Part shown: piece by piece, positions 8,890 through 21,150 of the stretch
Layout of the letters: every line of letters begins with the position of its first letter
Numbering within the stretch: the first letter of the stretch is position 1
NCBI GenBank assembly: GCA_964509765.1
Contig: CAZDYI010000105.1
Location: 1 to 64,000, forward strand
Length of the DNA stretch: 64,000 nucleotides
Reading direction: 5' to 3'
From: CAZDYI01 sp964509765
GTDB lineage: Bacteria > Pseudomonadota > Gammaproteobacteria > Tethybacterales > Tethybacteraceae
The notes under the pieces: model-generated
Database searches by the model: none
What the model was told of the DNA's origin: nothing
The model's input: only the letters and a program-made list of their open reading frames with translations
Made by a program: the position numbers and the translations under genes

Positions 8890-10248
8890 GTGAAAAAGTA
8901 TACCGCCACCATCGCCGCCCTGGCTGCGTGCGCGCTCGCCTCCGCGGCGGCGCCCGCGGCGAGGGCCGACGAGTTTCCGCAGCTCTCGGACGAGCAGATG
9001 GGCGCTGTGCAGCGCAGGCTCGCAGTCGCGTACACGCACGACCGCGCCAGCTCCGACCCGGTGCTGCAGCAGTACGTCCTCGAGCTCAACGAGAGGCTGG
9101 ACGCCAACCCGCGCACCTACGTGACGTTCGTCCGCGACGGGAGCCTGAACGCCTACGCGGCCTGGGGGAACGTGATCGTGATCAACTCGGGGCTGCTTTC
9201 GTTCACGCAGTCCGAGGACGAGATCGTCGCGGTCCTCGCGCACGAGCACGCTCACATCACCCAGGAGCACTTCCACCGCATGCCCGAGGAAGCCTCGCTC
9301 GTAAGGGGCGTGGCGACCGCGGGCTTTCTCGTCGCGCTGCTCGCCGGCAACACCGACGCGGCGAACGCCTTCGCCGGCGCCTCGGGGCTGGCGGCGAACC
9401 AGGAGCTCGCCGCGCTCCGCGAGTTCGAGCGCGAGGCGGACAACATCGCCGTGCGCACGATGGTCCGCGCGGGCTACGACCCCGACGGCTTCGTCGACCT
9501 GCTCGGCAGGATGGGCAAGCCGGGTGAGAGCGCCGACCTGGAGTACCTCCGCACGCACCCCGTGACCGAGAACCGGGTATCGGAGCTGGCCGGGTTCATC
9601 CGCTCCCAGGGAGGCGGCGGAGCCTCCAGGCCGGCGGACGGGCTCAGCTACTGGCTGGTCCGCGAGCGGAGCAACTGGCTCACCGAGCGCGGCGGCGGAA
9701 CGGCGCCTCCTGAGGCGGTCGCAGGCGCGGTCAGGGACTACGGCGTGCTCATCCGCGGCAGGACCGGCGCGGCCGCCGCCGCCGAGAGGCTCTCCGGGCT
9801 CGCCGGAAACTGGATCGTCGCCCTCGCGCTCGCCGAGCACCGCATCGCCGCGGGCGACGCAGGCGCGGCGCTTGAGCTCATCGAGGAGGCGCGCAGGTCG
9901 GACCCGGACAACGTCGCGCTGGCCTCGGGCCACCTGCTTGCCCTGGCAGAGGCCAAGGACAGGACCAAGGCGGTCAAGGCGATCGCGAAGATGAGCTCGG
10001 GGCTGCGGAACAACTGGGACGTGGCGCACGCAGAGGCCAAGCTGTGGTCCGAGCTCGGCGACGAGTACAACTACAGGCTCGCGGTCGGCTTCTCGCAGTA
10101 CTCCGCGGGCAACCTCAAGTCGGCCGAGAGCCAGGTCGCGCGGCTCAAGTCCCTCGGGGAAGGCCTCGCAAGCGAGACCAAGAAAAGCAGGATGCTCCTG
10201 CTCGAGGGAAAGATAAAGGCGCTGATGTCGCTGACCGAAAGCGGCTGA
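8890..10248 (+). CDS. Periplasmic M48 metalloprotease with TPR-like C-terminus (BepA/YfgC-like)
   Basis: This is a 452-residue exported zinc protease. GTG opens a signal peptide ending around APAARA (residue 26). The zinc motif is HEHAH at 118-122, with a downstream FEREADNIA block supplying the third ligand near 182. The C-terminal 200 residues are helical and alanine-rich, like the TPR domain of BepA. BepA-type proteins act in outer-membrane protein quality control and LptD assembly. The start was chosen at 8890 because the signal peptide begins there. Its 3' end faces the HD-GYP gene. Confidence 0.85.
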   Translation: MKKYTATIAALAACALASAAAPAARADEFPQLSDEQMGAVQRRLAVAYTHDRASSDPVLQQYVLELNERLDANPRTYVTFVRDGSLNAYAAWGNVIVINSGLLSFTQSEDEIVAVLAHEHAHITQEHFHRMPEEASLVRGVATAGFLVALLAGNTDAANAFAGASGLAANQELAALREFEREADNIAVRTMVRAGYDPDGFVDLLGRMGKPGESADLEYLRTHPVTENRVSELAGFIRSQGGGGASRPADGLSYWLVRERSNWLTERGGGTAPPEAVAGAVRDYGVLIRGRTGAAAAAERLSGLAGNWIVALALAEHRIAAGDAGAALELIEEARRSDPDNVALASGHLLALAEAKDRTKAVKAIAKMSSGLRNNWDVAHAEAKLWSELGDEYNYRLAVGFSQYSAGNLKSAESQVARLKSLGEGLASETKKSRMLLLEGKIKALMSLTESG

Positions 10249-10266
10249 GGCCGCCCCGGCCGCGCC

Positions 10267-11811
10267 TCATGCGGACTGGGTCACCCTCTCGCCGGCGGGC
10301 AGCTGCTCGGGCAGCAGGTGCTCCCTGGCGTACTCCATGCACACGCCGCTGTCGACGAAGAAGCGGTACAGCTCGGGGTCGATCTGGTTCGAGTCCGCCA
10401 TGTTCTGCATGATCGCCATGACCTGCTCGAGGGTCTTCGTCTTGCGGTAGCTCCGGTCCGGCGAGGACAGTCCCTCGAACCTGTCGGTGAGCGAGAGCAC
10501 CTTCGCGCGCAGCGACATGTCGTCGCCGGAGATCCCCTTGGGATAGCCCGAGCCGTCGCAGTTCTCGTGGTGCTTGCCGGCGATCTCGGGGACCTCGGTG
10601 AGGTTCTTCGGCCACGGGAGCTTGTCGAGCAGCCGGATCGATATGCTCGCGTGGTCCTCCATGACCTGCCGCTCCTCGGGGTTGAGCGTCCCGCGCTGCA
10701 CGAGGAGGTTCTCGAGGTCGGCCCCGGCGATCAGCTCGCCGCCCTGGCAGGCCCTCCCCGCTATCTCGAGCAGGCGGTCCCTTGCGCCGTCGTCGAGGAA
10801 CTCGCCGCCGGTGTTGAGAGCCCTGATGAACTCGAGGTCGTCGCGCTCGCACTCTGCGGCGGGGTCGGCATCGGGCACCTTCCCGCCGGCGTCCTCGAGC
10901 GCCCGCTCGAGCTGCTCGGTCCTGAGCTCGAGCGCCCGGATCACGAAGCGCAGGGCGACGAGGTCGATGTTGTCCTTGGTGTACTCGAGCTTCTTGCTCT
11001 TCTCGAGGACCTGGTCCGGGGTCGCGATCTTGCCGACGTCGTGTATGAGCGCGGCTATGCGAAGCTCGCGCAGGCCCTCCTCGTCGAGGCTGAAGTCCCG
11101 GTACGGGCCGCTGTCGTCGTCGGACATCGCCTGCGCGAGCATCATCGTCAGGATGGTCACCCGCTTGCAGTGCCCGCCGGTCACCTTGGAGCGCTCGTCG
11201 ATCGCGGTCGAGATCATCTCGACGACCGAGTTGAGCAGCCGCTGCATGCCGAGGAACAGCAGGTTGTTCTCGATCGCTATACCGAGTATCGAGGCCATCG
11301 CCTCGACGAACTCGACGTCCTCGCCCTCGAGCCCGTGACTCGCGTTGACGAGCTGGATCACCCCGATGACCGAGCCGTCCTCGGTCAGGAGCGGAACCGC
11401 CAGGAGCGACGAGGTGACGTAGCCGTGCTCCTCGTCGAACGACCTCACCGACGACAGGTCGAACTCGCCGTGTCCCTCGACGTCGCCGATGACGATCGGC
11501 CTTTTGACCCTGCAGCACTCGGCGGCGATCGAGCTCTCCCTCCTGTCGCCGCCGGCGATCCTCAGCGAGAACAGTCCCTTGATGTCCTGCGGGTTGAACT
11601 CCTCGAGGACGTGGTGCAGCTTGAGGGGGAAGTTGATCGCAACGACGGCACAGAGCTCGCGCGATTTCTCGTCGTGCAGGTACAGCGTCCCGCCGTCGGC
11701 CTCGAGGCAGCTGCAGGCCGACTCGACGACCTTGAAGAATATGTGGGGAAAGTCCGTCTTGTTGGACAGGACCCGGCTGACCTCGATCAGCTCCTTGAGT
11801 TTTGATGCCAT
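10267..11811 (-). CDS. GAF plus HD-GYP domain protein, possible cyclic-di-GMP phosphodiesterase
   Basis: This 514-residue cytoplasmic protein starts with a GAF sensor domain (about 15-185). An HD-GYP domain follows: GGHCKRV with His214, HD at 257-258 in AALIHDVGKIATPD, EDH near 385-387, and HHENCDGSGYP near 414-424. HD-GYP proteins hydrolyse cyclic di-GMP. Roughly 100 residues (272-375) are inserted between HDVGK and the next conserved block; they include a charged helix and look like an extra regulatory segment. No membrane helix is seen. The domain call is firm; the ligand and activity are not. Confidence 0.85.
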   Translation of the reverse strand: MASKLKELIEVSRVLSNKTDFPHIFFKVVESACSCLEADGGTLYLHDEKSRELCAVVAINFPLKLHHVLEEFNPQDIKGLFSLRIAGGDRRESSIAAECCRVKRPIVIGDVEGHGEFDLSSVRSFDEEHGYVTSSLLAVPLLTEDGSVIGVIQLVNASHGLEGEDVEFVEAMASILGIAIENNLLFLGMQRLLNSVVEMISTAIDERSKVTGGHCKRVTILTMMLAQAMSDDDSGPYRDFSLDEEGLRELRIAALIHDVGKIATPDQVLEKSKKLEYTKDNIDLVALRFVIRALELRTEQLERALEDAGGKVPDADPAAECERDDLEFIRALNTGGEFLDDGARDRLLEIAGRACQGGELIAGADLENLLVQRGTLNPEERQVMEDHASISIRLLDKLPWPKNLTEVPEIAGKHHENCDGSGYPKGISGDDMSLRAKVLSLTDRFEGLSSPDRSYRKTKTLEQVMAIMQNMADSNQIDPELYRFFVDSGVCMEYAREHLLPEQLPAGERVTQSA

Positions 11812-11838
11812 GGCGCGGCTGCAGGGCTGCGGGTCGCG

Positions 11839-12219
11839 TCAGGCGGCCCTTGCTTCCCTCTTCTTCTCGAGCTTTTCCTTGATCCTCGACGCGCGGCCGC
11901 TGAGGCCGCGCAGGTAGTAGAGCTTTGCGCGCCGCACGTCGCCGCGGCGCACGAGGTCGATCTTGCGTATGACCGGCGAGTGGGTCTGGAAGGTGCGCTC
12001 GACCCCCTCGTTCCCGGAGGCCTTGCGCACGATGAACGACGAGTTGATCCCGCGGTTGCGCTTGGCGAGGACGACGCCCTCGAAGACCTGGTTGCGGCTC
12101 TTCTTGCCCTCGACGACGCTTACCGTCACGGCGACGGTGTCCCCGGGCCCGAACTGCGGGTCGGAGTCGCGGCGCAGGCGGGCGACCTCGGCCGCCTCGT
12201 AGTCGGAAACGATTCCCAT
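11839..12219 (-). CDS. rplS: 50S ribosomal protein L19
   Basis: This 126-residue protein matches L19 along its length, with [37 protein letters not shown] and the C-terminal [19 protein letters not shown] block. It is the last gene of the rpsP-rimM-trmD-rplS operon, starting 10 bases after the trmD stop. A TATAAT within the trmD 3' end may give it an extra promoter. Confidence 0.96.
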   Translation of the reverse strand: MGIVSDYEAAEVARLRRDSDPQFGPGDTVAVTVSVVEGKKSRNQVFEGVVLAKRNRGINSSFIVRKASGNEGVERTFQTHSPVIRKIDLVRRGDVRRAKLYYLRGLSGRASRIKEKLEKKREARAA

Positions 12220-12229
12220 CTTGGTTATC

Positions 12230-12979
12230 CTAGGGAATTATATCCCCGCTGCCCGCGTCCCCAGCCTGCCAGGGCAGCGGCGCGCCCCCCTTCTCGCGCG
12301 TCCTTTGTTCCGCCTCCTCGGTGCGCCAGCGCCCGATCTCGCCGTGGTTGCCGCCGAGCAGGACCTCCGGCACCCTCATTCCCTCGAACTCCTCCGGCCG
12401 CGTGTAGCAGGGCGGCGCGAGCCGGCCGGCGGAGAAGCTGTCGGCGTCGGCAGACTCCCCTGAGCCGAGCACCCCGGGGACGTGCCTCATCGCGGCGTCG
12501 ATTACGGTCATCGCCGGAAGCTCGCCGCCCGAGACGACGTAGTCGCCGACCGACAGCTCGAAGTCCACCCTTGATTCGATCACGCGCTGGTCTATGCCTG
12601 CGTACCTCCCGCACAGGATCACGAGCCCGTCGGTCGCTGCTATCCCGCGGGCGACGGAGTCGTCCAGCGCCCTGCCCTGCGGGCTCATGTTGCAGACCGG
12701 AAGGCCCGGGGCCATCTCCCTCGCCCTGTCGACCGCCGCAGCGAGCGGTTCGGGCTTGAGCACCATGCCGGGCCCGCCGCCGTAAGGCGCGTCGTCGACC
12801 GTCCTGTGCCTGTCGGTCGCGAAGTCGCGCGGGTTGACGAGCTCGAGCGCAGCAAGCCCGTTCCTGAATGCAGCGCCGACCACGCCTTCGTTGACCAGGG
12901 CGTCGAACATCGACGGGAAGAGCGTGACGACGACGAAGCGCAGCGCCGGACCGCCGCCGGACCCCGTGTCAGTAGTCAT
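12230..12979 (-). CDS. trmD: tRNA (guanine-N1)-methyltransferase TrmD
   Basis: This 249-residue SPOUT methyltransferase modifies G37 of tRNAs to prevent frameshifting. The N-terminal VVTLFPSMF, the [20 protein letters not shown] block, the knot sequence [12 protein letters not shown] followed by [15 protein letters not shown], and the PGVLGS loop are all present. The ATG overlaps the rimM 3' end by 11 bases, showing tight coupling in the rpsP operon. Confidence 0.96.
   Translation of the reverse strand: MTTDTGSGGGPALRFVVVTLFPSMFDALVNEGVVGAAFRNGLAALELVNPRDFATDRHRTVDDAPYGGGPGMVLKPEPLAAAVDRAREMAPGLPVCNMSPQGRALDDSVARGIAATDGLVILCGRYAGIDQRVIESRVDFELSVGDYVVSGGELPAMTVIDAAMRHVPGVLGSGESADADSFSAGRLAPPCYTRPEEFEGMRVPEVLLGGNHGEIGRWRTEEAEQRTREKGGAPLPWQAGDAGSGDIIP
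12237..12242 (-). promoter_or_regulatory. Possible internal -10 box TATAAT before rplS
   Basis: A perfect TATAAT on the minus strand lies in the last codons of trmD, 17 bases before the rplS ATG. It might allow separate expression of L19. No -35 is recognised. Confidence 0.3.
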
Positions 12980-13553
12980 CCCGCCAGGCCGTCCTGATCA
13001 CGCCGCGCTCCAGGTCCACCTCGGTGATGTACGGATCCTTGAACGGGATGAGCAGCGGCACGCGGCAGCCCCTCCTTACCACGAGGTTGTCGTTGCTCGG
13101 CATCGAATCCAGGCGGACCACGTCGCCGAGAATTGCGCCTCCCTCGCCGGTGACATGGAGTCCCGTGAGGTCGCACCAGTAGTACTCCCCTTCCGGGAGC
13201 TCGGGAAAGCGGAAGCGCTCGATGCCGACGGTGCGGCCGCGCAGCCCCTCGGCGTCATCCCTGGTCCCGCAACCCTCAAGCAGCGCGAGCAGGCACTTCC
13301 CGTTCCGCTTCGTCGCGGACACCCTGGCCTCCTTCCAGAGATCGGCGCGGCCGTCTCCTGACAGGCGCCAGGCGTCGCTCGCCTCCAGGACCTCCGGCCT
13401 GGCCTCGGACAGGCTCAGGGAAACCCAGCCGCGTACCCCGTGAGGGGCGCCGATCCTGGCTACGGGAACTATCCGATCGAGCCGGACAGGGCCGGCGCCC
13501 GCCTTACTGGGCGGCGGCTTTATCTTCCTCGCCGGCTGGCTCGCCGGATACAT
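12969..13553 (-). CDS. rimM: 16S rRNA processing protein RimM
   Basis: RimM binds S19 and helps 30S head maturation. The conserved parts are VPVARIGAPHGVRGWVSLSL, the PELPEGEYYWCDLTGL linker into the PRC-barrel domain, and the terminal VPLLIPFKDPYITEVDLERG. The start is uncertain: between the rpsP stop and the first conserved residues there is no ATG, GTG or TTG in frame. The nearest standard start is the ATG at 13553, 50 bases inside rpsP, giving 194 residues with about 25 extra N-terminal ones. A rare start codon such as ATA is the alternative. Confidence 0.85.
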   Translation of the reverse strand: MYPASQPARKIKPPPSKAGAGPVRLDRIVPVARIGAPHGVRGWVSLSLSEARPEVLEASDAWRLSGDGRADLWKEARVSATKRNGKCLLALLEGCGTRDDAEGLRGRTVGIERFRFPELPEGEYYWCDLTGLHVTGEGGAILGDVVRLDSMPSNDNLVVRRGCRVPLLIPFKDPYITEVDLERGVIRTAWRDDY

Positions 13554-14034
13554 CGGCCTCCGGCTCCTCCTGGCCGGCGGCTTCAGCGGCAGGCTCCTCA
13601 GGCTCTGCCGCAGCCTCGGTCGCTTCGGGCTCCTTGGCCTCAGCGGCCTCAGCGGCCTCGGGCGCCTCCGCAGCGGCAGCGGGGGCATCCTCGGCTGCTG
13701 CCTCAGGCTCGGCCTTGGTCTCCGCCTCGGCCGCCTTGGGCGGGACAACCTCCTCCACAGGCGGCTGAGCTGCATCCCTCGGGGCGACGTCCCCGCGGCG
13801 GACCCTGCGGATGAGCTTCTTTACGCTCGGGCGCACGACGGCTCCCTTGCTCACCCAGTGCTCGACGCGGTCGACGTCGAGCTTGAGCGGCAGCTCGCCG
13901 CCGCTGGCGTAGTAGTTAAGGTAGCCGATCCGCTCTATGTGGCTGCTGTCGCGCCGCGCCCTGGAGTCGGTCACGACCACGTGGTAGAACGGCCGGTGCA
14001 CCGAGCCTGCCCTTGAAAGCCTTATTACGACCAT
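13504..14034 (-). CDS. rpsP: 30S ribosomal protein S16 with long acidic C-terminal tail
   Basis: Residues 1-80 are a normal S16: MVVIRLSRAG, RPFYHVVVTDSRARRD, IERIGYLNYYASGGE and the VEHWVSKGAVVRPSVKKL block. Residues 81-176 form an alanine, glutamate and proline-rich low-complexity tail, doubling the usual length of about 80-90. The ATG at 14034 is preferred because it matches the family N-terminus; an ATG at 14046 overlaps the putative -10 box. It heads the rpsP-rimM-trmD-rplS operon and is divergent from pepP. Confidence 0.93.
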   Translation of the reverse strand: MVVIRLSRAGSVHRPFYHVVVTDSRARRDSSHIERIGYLNYYASGGELPLKLDVDRVEHWVSKGAVVRPSVKKLIRRVRRGDVAPRDAAQPPVEEVVPPKAAEAETKAEPEAAAEDAPAAAAEAPEAAEAAEAKEPEATEAAAEPEEPAAEAAGQEEPEADVSGEPAGEEDKAAAQ

Positions 14035-14044
14035 GGGGGTTGGC

Positions 14045-14050
14045 ATTCTA
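14045..14050 (-). promoter_or_regulatory. Putative -10 box TAGAAT for rpsP
   Basis: TAGAAT on the minus strand ends 10 bases before the rpsP ATG at 14034. The mRNA would have a leader of only a few bases. No -35 match is visible at 17 bases spacing. Confidence 0.45.
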
Positions 14051-14076
14051 CCACCGCCTGCCCTCCCCGGCGTTCC

Positions 14077-14082
14077 TATAAT
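14077..14082 (+). promoter_or_regulatory. Putative -10 box TATAAT for pepP
   Basis: A perfect TATAAT ends 12 bases before the pepP ATG at 14095 in the rpsP/pepP divergent gap. The leader would be about 5 bases. No recognisable -35 is seen. Confidence 0.5.
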
Positions 14083-14094
14083 TTCATTGCAACC

Positions 14095-15375
14095 ATGGGC
14101 GCAGCTGATGCCGGAACGCACAGGAAGAGGCGCGAGCGCCTGGCGGCGCTCGTCGGGGACGGCACCGTGTTCGCGGCGAACCCGCCGCTTCCTTCGGACC
14201 ACGCCGCCAGCCACAGGCCTGACCCCGACATGTTCTACCTTACCGGGATGGACGAGCCCGACTGCTCGCTGTCGCTCGCAGTCGAGGGAGGAAAGATAAC
14301 GGGCGAGACGGTTCACTGCCGCGCGCGCGACCCTGATTACGAAAGGTGGAACGGCGAGCTCCTCGGGCCGCTCCGGGCTTCCCGGCTCCTTGCTGTCGAC
14401 GACGTGCGGCCGTGGAAGGACGCCGCCGCCGCGCTCAGGGAGGCCGTAGGAAACGGCGCCGGACAGCTGCACGTGAGGATGGACAGCCCGGCCGCAGCGC
14501 AGGGACTGAGCATCATGTCGAACAGCAGGCCCGCCGGCAGGACGTCGCTCAGCGACCTGCGCTGGGCGACCGCAAGGCTGCGCATGGTCAAGGACAGGAC
14601 CGAGGTCGCACTGATCGAGAGCTGCTCCCGGATCGCGGTCGAGGCGCTTGCCGAGCTCGCATCCGCGCTGCCGGGCGCCGCAACCGAGGCGGACCTCGAG
14701 GCCTCACTCTCAAGCTCGTACGCCAGGCGCGGCGCGGAGCACGCCTTCCGCCCGATAGTCGCCTGCGGCAGGAACGCATGCGTCGCGCACTACACGGCAA
14801 ACTCCTCAAGGCTGGGCCGCGGCAAGCTCGTGCTCGTCGACACCGGAGCGCGGCGCTCTGGCTACACGTCGGACATCACCCGGGTGTACCCGCTGTCGGG
14901 CAGGTTCACGGACGCGCAGCGGGAGCTGTACGGAACGGTGCTGTCCGCGCAGAAGGCGGCGATCCGGCGCATCAGGCCCGGGTCCACTCTCGAGTCCGCG
15001 CAGCGCTCGGCGAGCCGGGCCCTTGCAAAGGGGCTGGCGTCGATGGGAGTCTGCCGCGGCGCACCCGAGCGCGTCATGGGCTCTGGAGCCTTCGCCGACT
15101 TCTACTTCCACTCGATCGGCCACATGCTCGGGATCGAGGTGCACGACCCGATCTTAAGGAAGGACGGAAAAGGCAGGCCGCTCAGGCTCGTCCCCGGCAT
15201 GGTGGTGACGGTCGAGCCCGGCCTGTACCTTGACGGCAGGAAACAGGTGCCGAAGGAGCTGCGGAACACCGGCGTGCGCATCGAGGACCTTGTGCTCGTC
15301 ACCCGCACCGGAAACAGGGTGCTGACCGCGGCGGCGCCGAAGAACCCCTCCGAGGTCGAGGCGCTGTTCGGGTGA
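14095..15375 (+). CDS. pepP: Xaa-Pro aminopeptidase (aminopeptidase P)
   Basis: This 426-residue M24 metallopeptidase removes N-terminal residues preceding proline. The N-terminal creatinase-like half includes [22 protein letters not shown]. The C-terminal pita-bread half holds the two-metal site: [19 protein letters not shown] (two Asp), [16 protein letters not shown] (His), VTVEPGLYL (Glu) and [11 protein letters not shown] (Glu). The neighbouring ubiH overlaps its stop by 4 bases, the usual gammaproteobacterial pepP-ubiH pairing. Confidence 0.92.
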   Translation: MGAADAGTHRKRRERLAALVGDGTVFAANPPLPSDHAASHRPDPDMFYLTGMDEPDCSLSLAVEGGKITGETVHCRARDPDYERWNGELLGPLRASRLLAVDDVRPWKDAAAALREAVGNGAGQLHVRMDSPAAAQGLSIMSNSRPAGRTSLSDLRWATARLRMVKDRTEVALIESCSRIAVEALAELASALPGAATEADLEASLSSSYARRGAEHAFRPIVACGRNACVAHYTANSSRLGRGKLVLVDTGARRSGYTSDITRVYPLSGRFTDAQRELYGTVLSAQKAAIRRIRPGSTLESAQRSASRALAKGLASMGVCRGAPERVMGSGAFADFYFHSIGHMLGIEVHDPILRKDGKGRPLRLVPGMVVTVEPGLYLDGRKQVPKELRNTGVRIEDLVLVTRTGNRVLTAAAPKNPSEVEALFG

Positions 15376-16508
15376 CTCTCAGGGTCGCGTTCCTCGGCGG
15401 CGGAGCAGTCGGCGCACCGGCCGCCCTGCTTGCGGCAAGGGCGCTCAAGGACGCGGAGGTAACCGTGGTCGACTCCGGCAGGAGGCCGCCGGGGTCGAGG
15501 ACGTTCGTCCTGCTCTGCGGGACGTGCGAGCGGCTAAAGGACTCCGGCGCCTGGGAGGCCTTCGCAGGAAGCGCACACAGGATCGCCTCGGTCGACGGCA
15601 GCTTCGAGGGCGCCTTCGGAGGCCTGCGGCTGTCGGGCGACGACTGCTTCGCCGAGTGCGTCGGGAACAGCTTCGCTGAGGGCGGCTTCGTCGACGCCGC
15701 GGCGTCCGCCCTGCGCGGCGAGGAAAACGTCCGCATGCTGGCCGGCGCGACGGTGGAATCCGTCGGAACTGACGGCAGCGTTACGTGGAGGGACGGCGAA
15801 GGGAAGAGCGCATCAGAGCGCTTCGACTTAGTCGCTGTCGCCGGCCTGCCGCAGGACCTGCTGGTAGGCTGCGGGTTCTCGTTCTCGACCAAGGAGTACG
15901 ACCACCTCGCCCTGGTGTCCTCGTTCGAGTGCGACGACCCCGGCGACGAGTCCCGGGAGCGCATCCTCGACGACGGCGCCTCCACCCTGATCCCGAGGGC
16001 CGACGGCTTCGGCCACGTGCTGATCGCCTCCCGCGAGTCCGCGGAAAGGCTTTCGGACCTGGACGACGAGGCCTACTCGGACCTTGCCAAGTCGAGCGGG
16101 TGGCTGCCCGAAGGCCGCGACGCGGTCCTTGCGGGCAGGGGCAGCTTCACCCCGAGGATGCGCACCGCGCGCAACCCGACGGCCGGGCGGGTCGTCCTGC
16201 TCGGGGCCAGCGCCTGCTCGGTCCACCCGATCGGCGCGCAGGAGCTCAACCTCGGACTGCGCGACGCGCTTGAGCTCGCTTCCATGCTGGAGAGCCGCGG
16301 GGACAGGACGCCCGAGGAGATCGCGGGCGCCTTCGGCGAGGCGCGCGCGGCGGACCGGCAGAGGATCGCCAGGCTGACCGACGCGGCCGCCATGCTGTCG
16401 ACCATGCGCTTTCCCGGCAAGCTGTGCCTGGCAGGGCTGGCGGCAACCGCTGTGGACGTCTGCCCGCCGGCCAGGCGGATGCTTCTCGGCGCCGCGATAC
16501 TGCCTTAG
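15372..16508 (+). CDS. UbiH/UbiF-family FAD-dependent monooxygenase
   Basis: This 378-residue flavoprotein has an N-terminal dinucleotide fold ([16 protein letters not shown]) and the late FAD-binding block [26 protein letters not shown], which aligns with the family GDAAHxxxPxxGQGxNxG motif. The operon with pepP suggests UbiH, a ubiquinone ring hydroxylase. The middle motif that usually reads GADG is poorly kept (VAVAGLPQ), so this member is divergent. The GTG start overlaps the pepP stop. Confidence 0.75.
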   Translation: MTLRVAFLGGGAVGAPAALLAARALKDAEVTVVDSGRRPPGSRTFVLLCGTCERLKDSGAWEAFAGSAHRIASVDGSFEGAFGGLRLSGDDCFAECVGNSFAEGGFVDAAASALRGEENVRMLAGATVESVGTDGSVTWRDGEGKSASERFDLVAVAGLPQDLLVGCGFSFSTKEYDHLALVSSFECDDPGDESRERILDDGASTLIPRADGFGHVLIASRESAERLSDLDDEAYSDLAKSSGWLPEGRDAVLAGRGSFTPRMRTARNPTAGRVVLLGASACSVHPIGAQELNLGLRDALELASMLESRGDRTPEEIAGAFGEARAADRQRIARLTDAAAMLSTMRFPGKLCLAGLAATAVDVCPPARRMLLGAAILP

Positions 16509-16524
16509 CAGGTCAAGGCGTTCC

Positions 16525-16546
16525 CCGGCATCCCCGGGATCGCCGG
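16525..16546. terminator. Possible bidirectional hairpin between ubiH and rpoD
   Basis: In the 42-base convergent gap an outer stem CCGGC/GCCGG encloses an inner TCC/GGA pairing. No T-run follows on either strand, so termination is only inferred from the position between two convergent gene ends. Confidence 0.3.
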
Positions 16547-16550
16547 AAGG

Positions 16551-19040
<2,490 letters not shown>

Positions 19041-19093
19041 TGAGGGGGGCGGCTCCGTTCCGGCGCGGCCAGCGCGGCGTTGAACCTGTGAAT

Positions 19094-19099
19094 TTTATA
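19094..19099 (-). promoter_or_regulatory. Possible -10 box TATAAA upstream of rpoD
   Basis: On the minus strand an AT stretch (TTATAAAATT, 19091-19100) stands out in GC-rich sequence 53 bases before the rpoD ATG. It could be the rpoD promoter. No -35 was identified. Confidence 0.3.
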
Positions 19100-19138
19100 A
19101 CAACGATGCGACGCCCGTTCAAGGGCCCGCCGCCGCCG

Positions 19139-19927
19139 TCAGTTGGCCTCGCTCGCCGCCTTGCGCAGCTCGCGGAGGATCCCCACGGTCGCCGCGCCGC
19201 TTTCCGGCAGGCCGCGCTCGCGCTCGAAGGCCCTGATTGCAACCTTGGTCTGGGTCCCGTACAGGCCGTCGACCGTCCCGACGTCGTAGCCGAGCGAGTC
19301 AAGCAGGGTCTGGATGTCGGCCACCATCTCCGACCTGCTCCACTGCCCGCCGTCCTCGCCGCCGAGAACGAGCAGCTGCTCGTCGAGCGCAGCCTGCACG
19401 AGCTCCTCGCGGCGCGCCGAAACGTGCTCCCGCGCCGCGGCGAGCGCGGCGGGTTCGGCAGAGCCGAGGTCGCACAGACCGGCGGCCTCGACCTGGAGCT
19501 CGCTGATCCTCGAGAACTCCCTGTTGGTAGTCGCGACGCCGATGAGAACCTCCAGGAAGACCTCCTCGCGCAGGCACCACCGAAGCTCGGCCTCGCCGAG
19601 CGGCCCGCCGGCCGCGGGCCTGGCGTACTCGGCTACGCCCCCCGCGCTGTCGGCCTCGAGGCTCAGGCCCTCGAGCGAGACGTGCTGCTCCATGTAGCGC
19701 TCGTACCCGTAGAGGCCCACCGCCCCGAGCGCGGCCGCGAACGCAAGCAGGAACAGGTTGGCGACGATGCCGCGGCCCCTTCTCCTTGCCCTCCTGCGCC
19801 TGCCCGCGGGGCGCGGGCCGCGCTCCGCGGCGGGGCTGCCCGGCCCGTCCGCCTCCCCGGCGCCGTCGGCGCCCCCGCTGCCCGAGGCGAAGCTCGGCTC
19901 GCGGCGCGTGTCCCGATTCCTGATCAT
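19139..19927 (-). CDS. Membrane-anchored protein with C-terminal peptidoglycan-binding domain
   Basis: This 262-residue protein has an Arg/Gly/Pro-rich cytoplasmic N-terminus (1-52), one membrane helix at about 53-73, a helical periplasmic region and a C-terminal PG_binding_1-type domain (about 205-255). The domain shows IQTLLDSLGYDVGTVDGLYG and TKVAIRAFERERGLP. It is probably an inner-membrane protein that contacts the cell wall. The exact family is not recognised. It stands alone between rpoD and a divergent oxidoreductase operon. Confidence 0.8.
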   Translation of the reverse strand: MIRNRDTRREPSFASGSGGADGAGEADGPGSPAAERGPRPAGRRRRARRRGRGIVANLFLLAFAAALGAVGLYGYERYMEQHVSLEGLSLEADSAGGVAEYARPAAGGPLGEAELRWCLREEVFLEVLIGVATTNREFSRISELQVEAAGLCDLGSAEPAALAAAREHVSARREELVQAALDEQLLVLGGEDGGQWSRSEMVADIQTLLDSLGYDVGTVDGLYGTQTKVAIRAFERERGLPESGAATVGILRELRKAASEAN

Positions 19928-20003
19928 CCGGCGGAGGTCGCGGAGTTGCCCTTGCCCCTGCTCCCGCCTGCGGGCGGGACGGGTTCTGCCCTAGTCGCTG
20001 CGG

Positions 20004-20009
20004 ATTCTA
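20004..20009 (-). promoter_or_regulatory. Putative -10 box TAGAAT for the peptidoglycan-binding protein gene
   Basis: TAGAAT on the minus strand lies 76 bases before the ATG at 19927, in a 157-base divergent gap. The following bases (CCGCAGCG) are the same as after the cysE box. Confidence 0.35.
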
Positions 20010-20045
20010 TCCGCCGCACTTCGGGCCGGCGCGCCCGGCGGTTGG

Positions 20046-20051
20046 TAGAAT
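20046..20051 (+). promoter_or_regulatory. Putative -10 box TAGAAT for the aldo/keto reductase operon
   Basis: TAGAAT lies 33 bases before the ATG at 20085. An AGGA-type ribosome site (GGACGGAGGA) sits between, so this operon would have a normal short leader. Confidence 0.4.
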
Positions 20052-20084
20052 GGCGCATTCGGGCAAGGACGGAGGACGCGCGCC

Positions 20085-21113
<1,029 letters not shown>

Positions 21114-21150
21114 CCGCCTTGCCGCCCGGCGCTTCCCGACGGAGGGCAAC

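Noticed and set aside
8869..10029. Long upstream extension of the moaC frame
   Set aside because: It is antisense to the M48 protease gene; MoaC homology starts at the ATG at 8868.
10249..10261. Hairpin GGCCG/CGGCC between the M48 and HD-GYP genes as a terminator
   Set aside because: The stem is only 5 bp with a 3-base loop and no T-run; such pairs are frequent by chance at this GC content.
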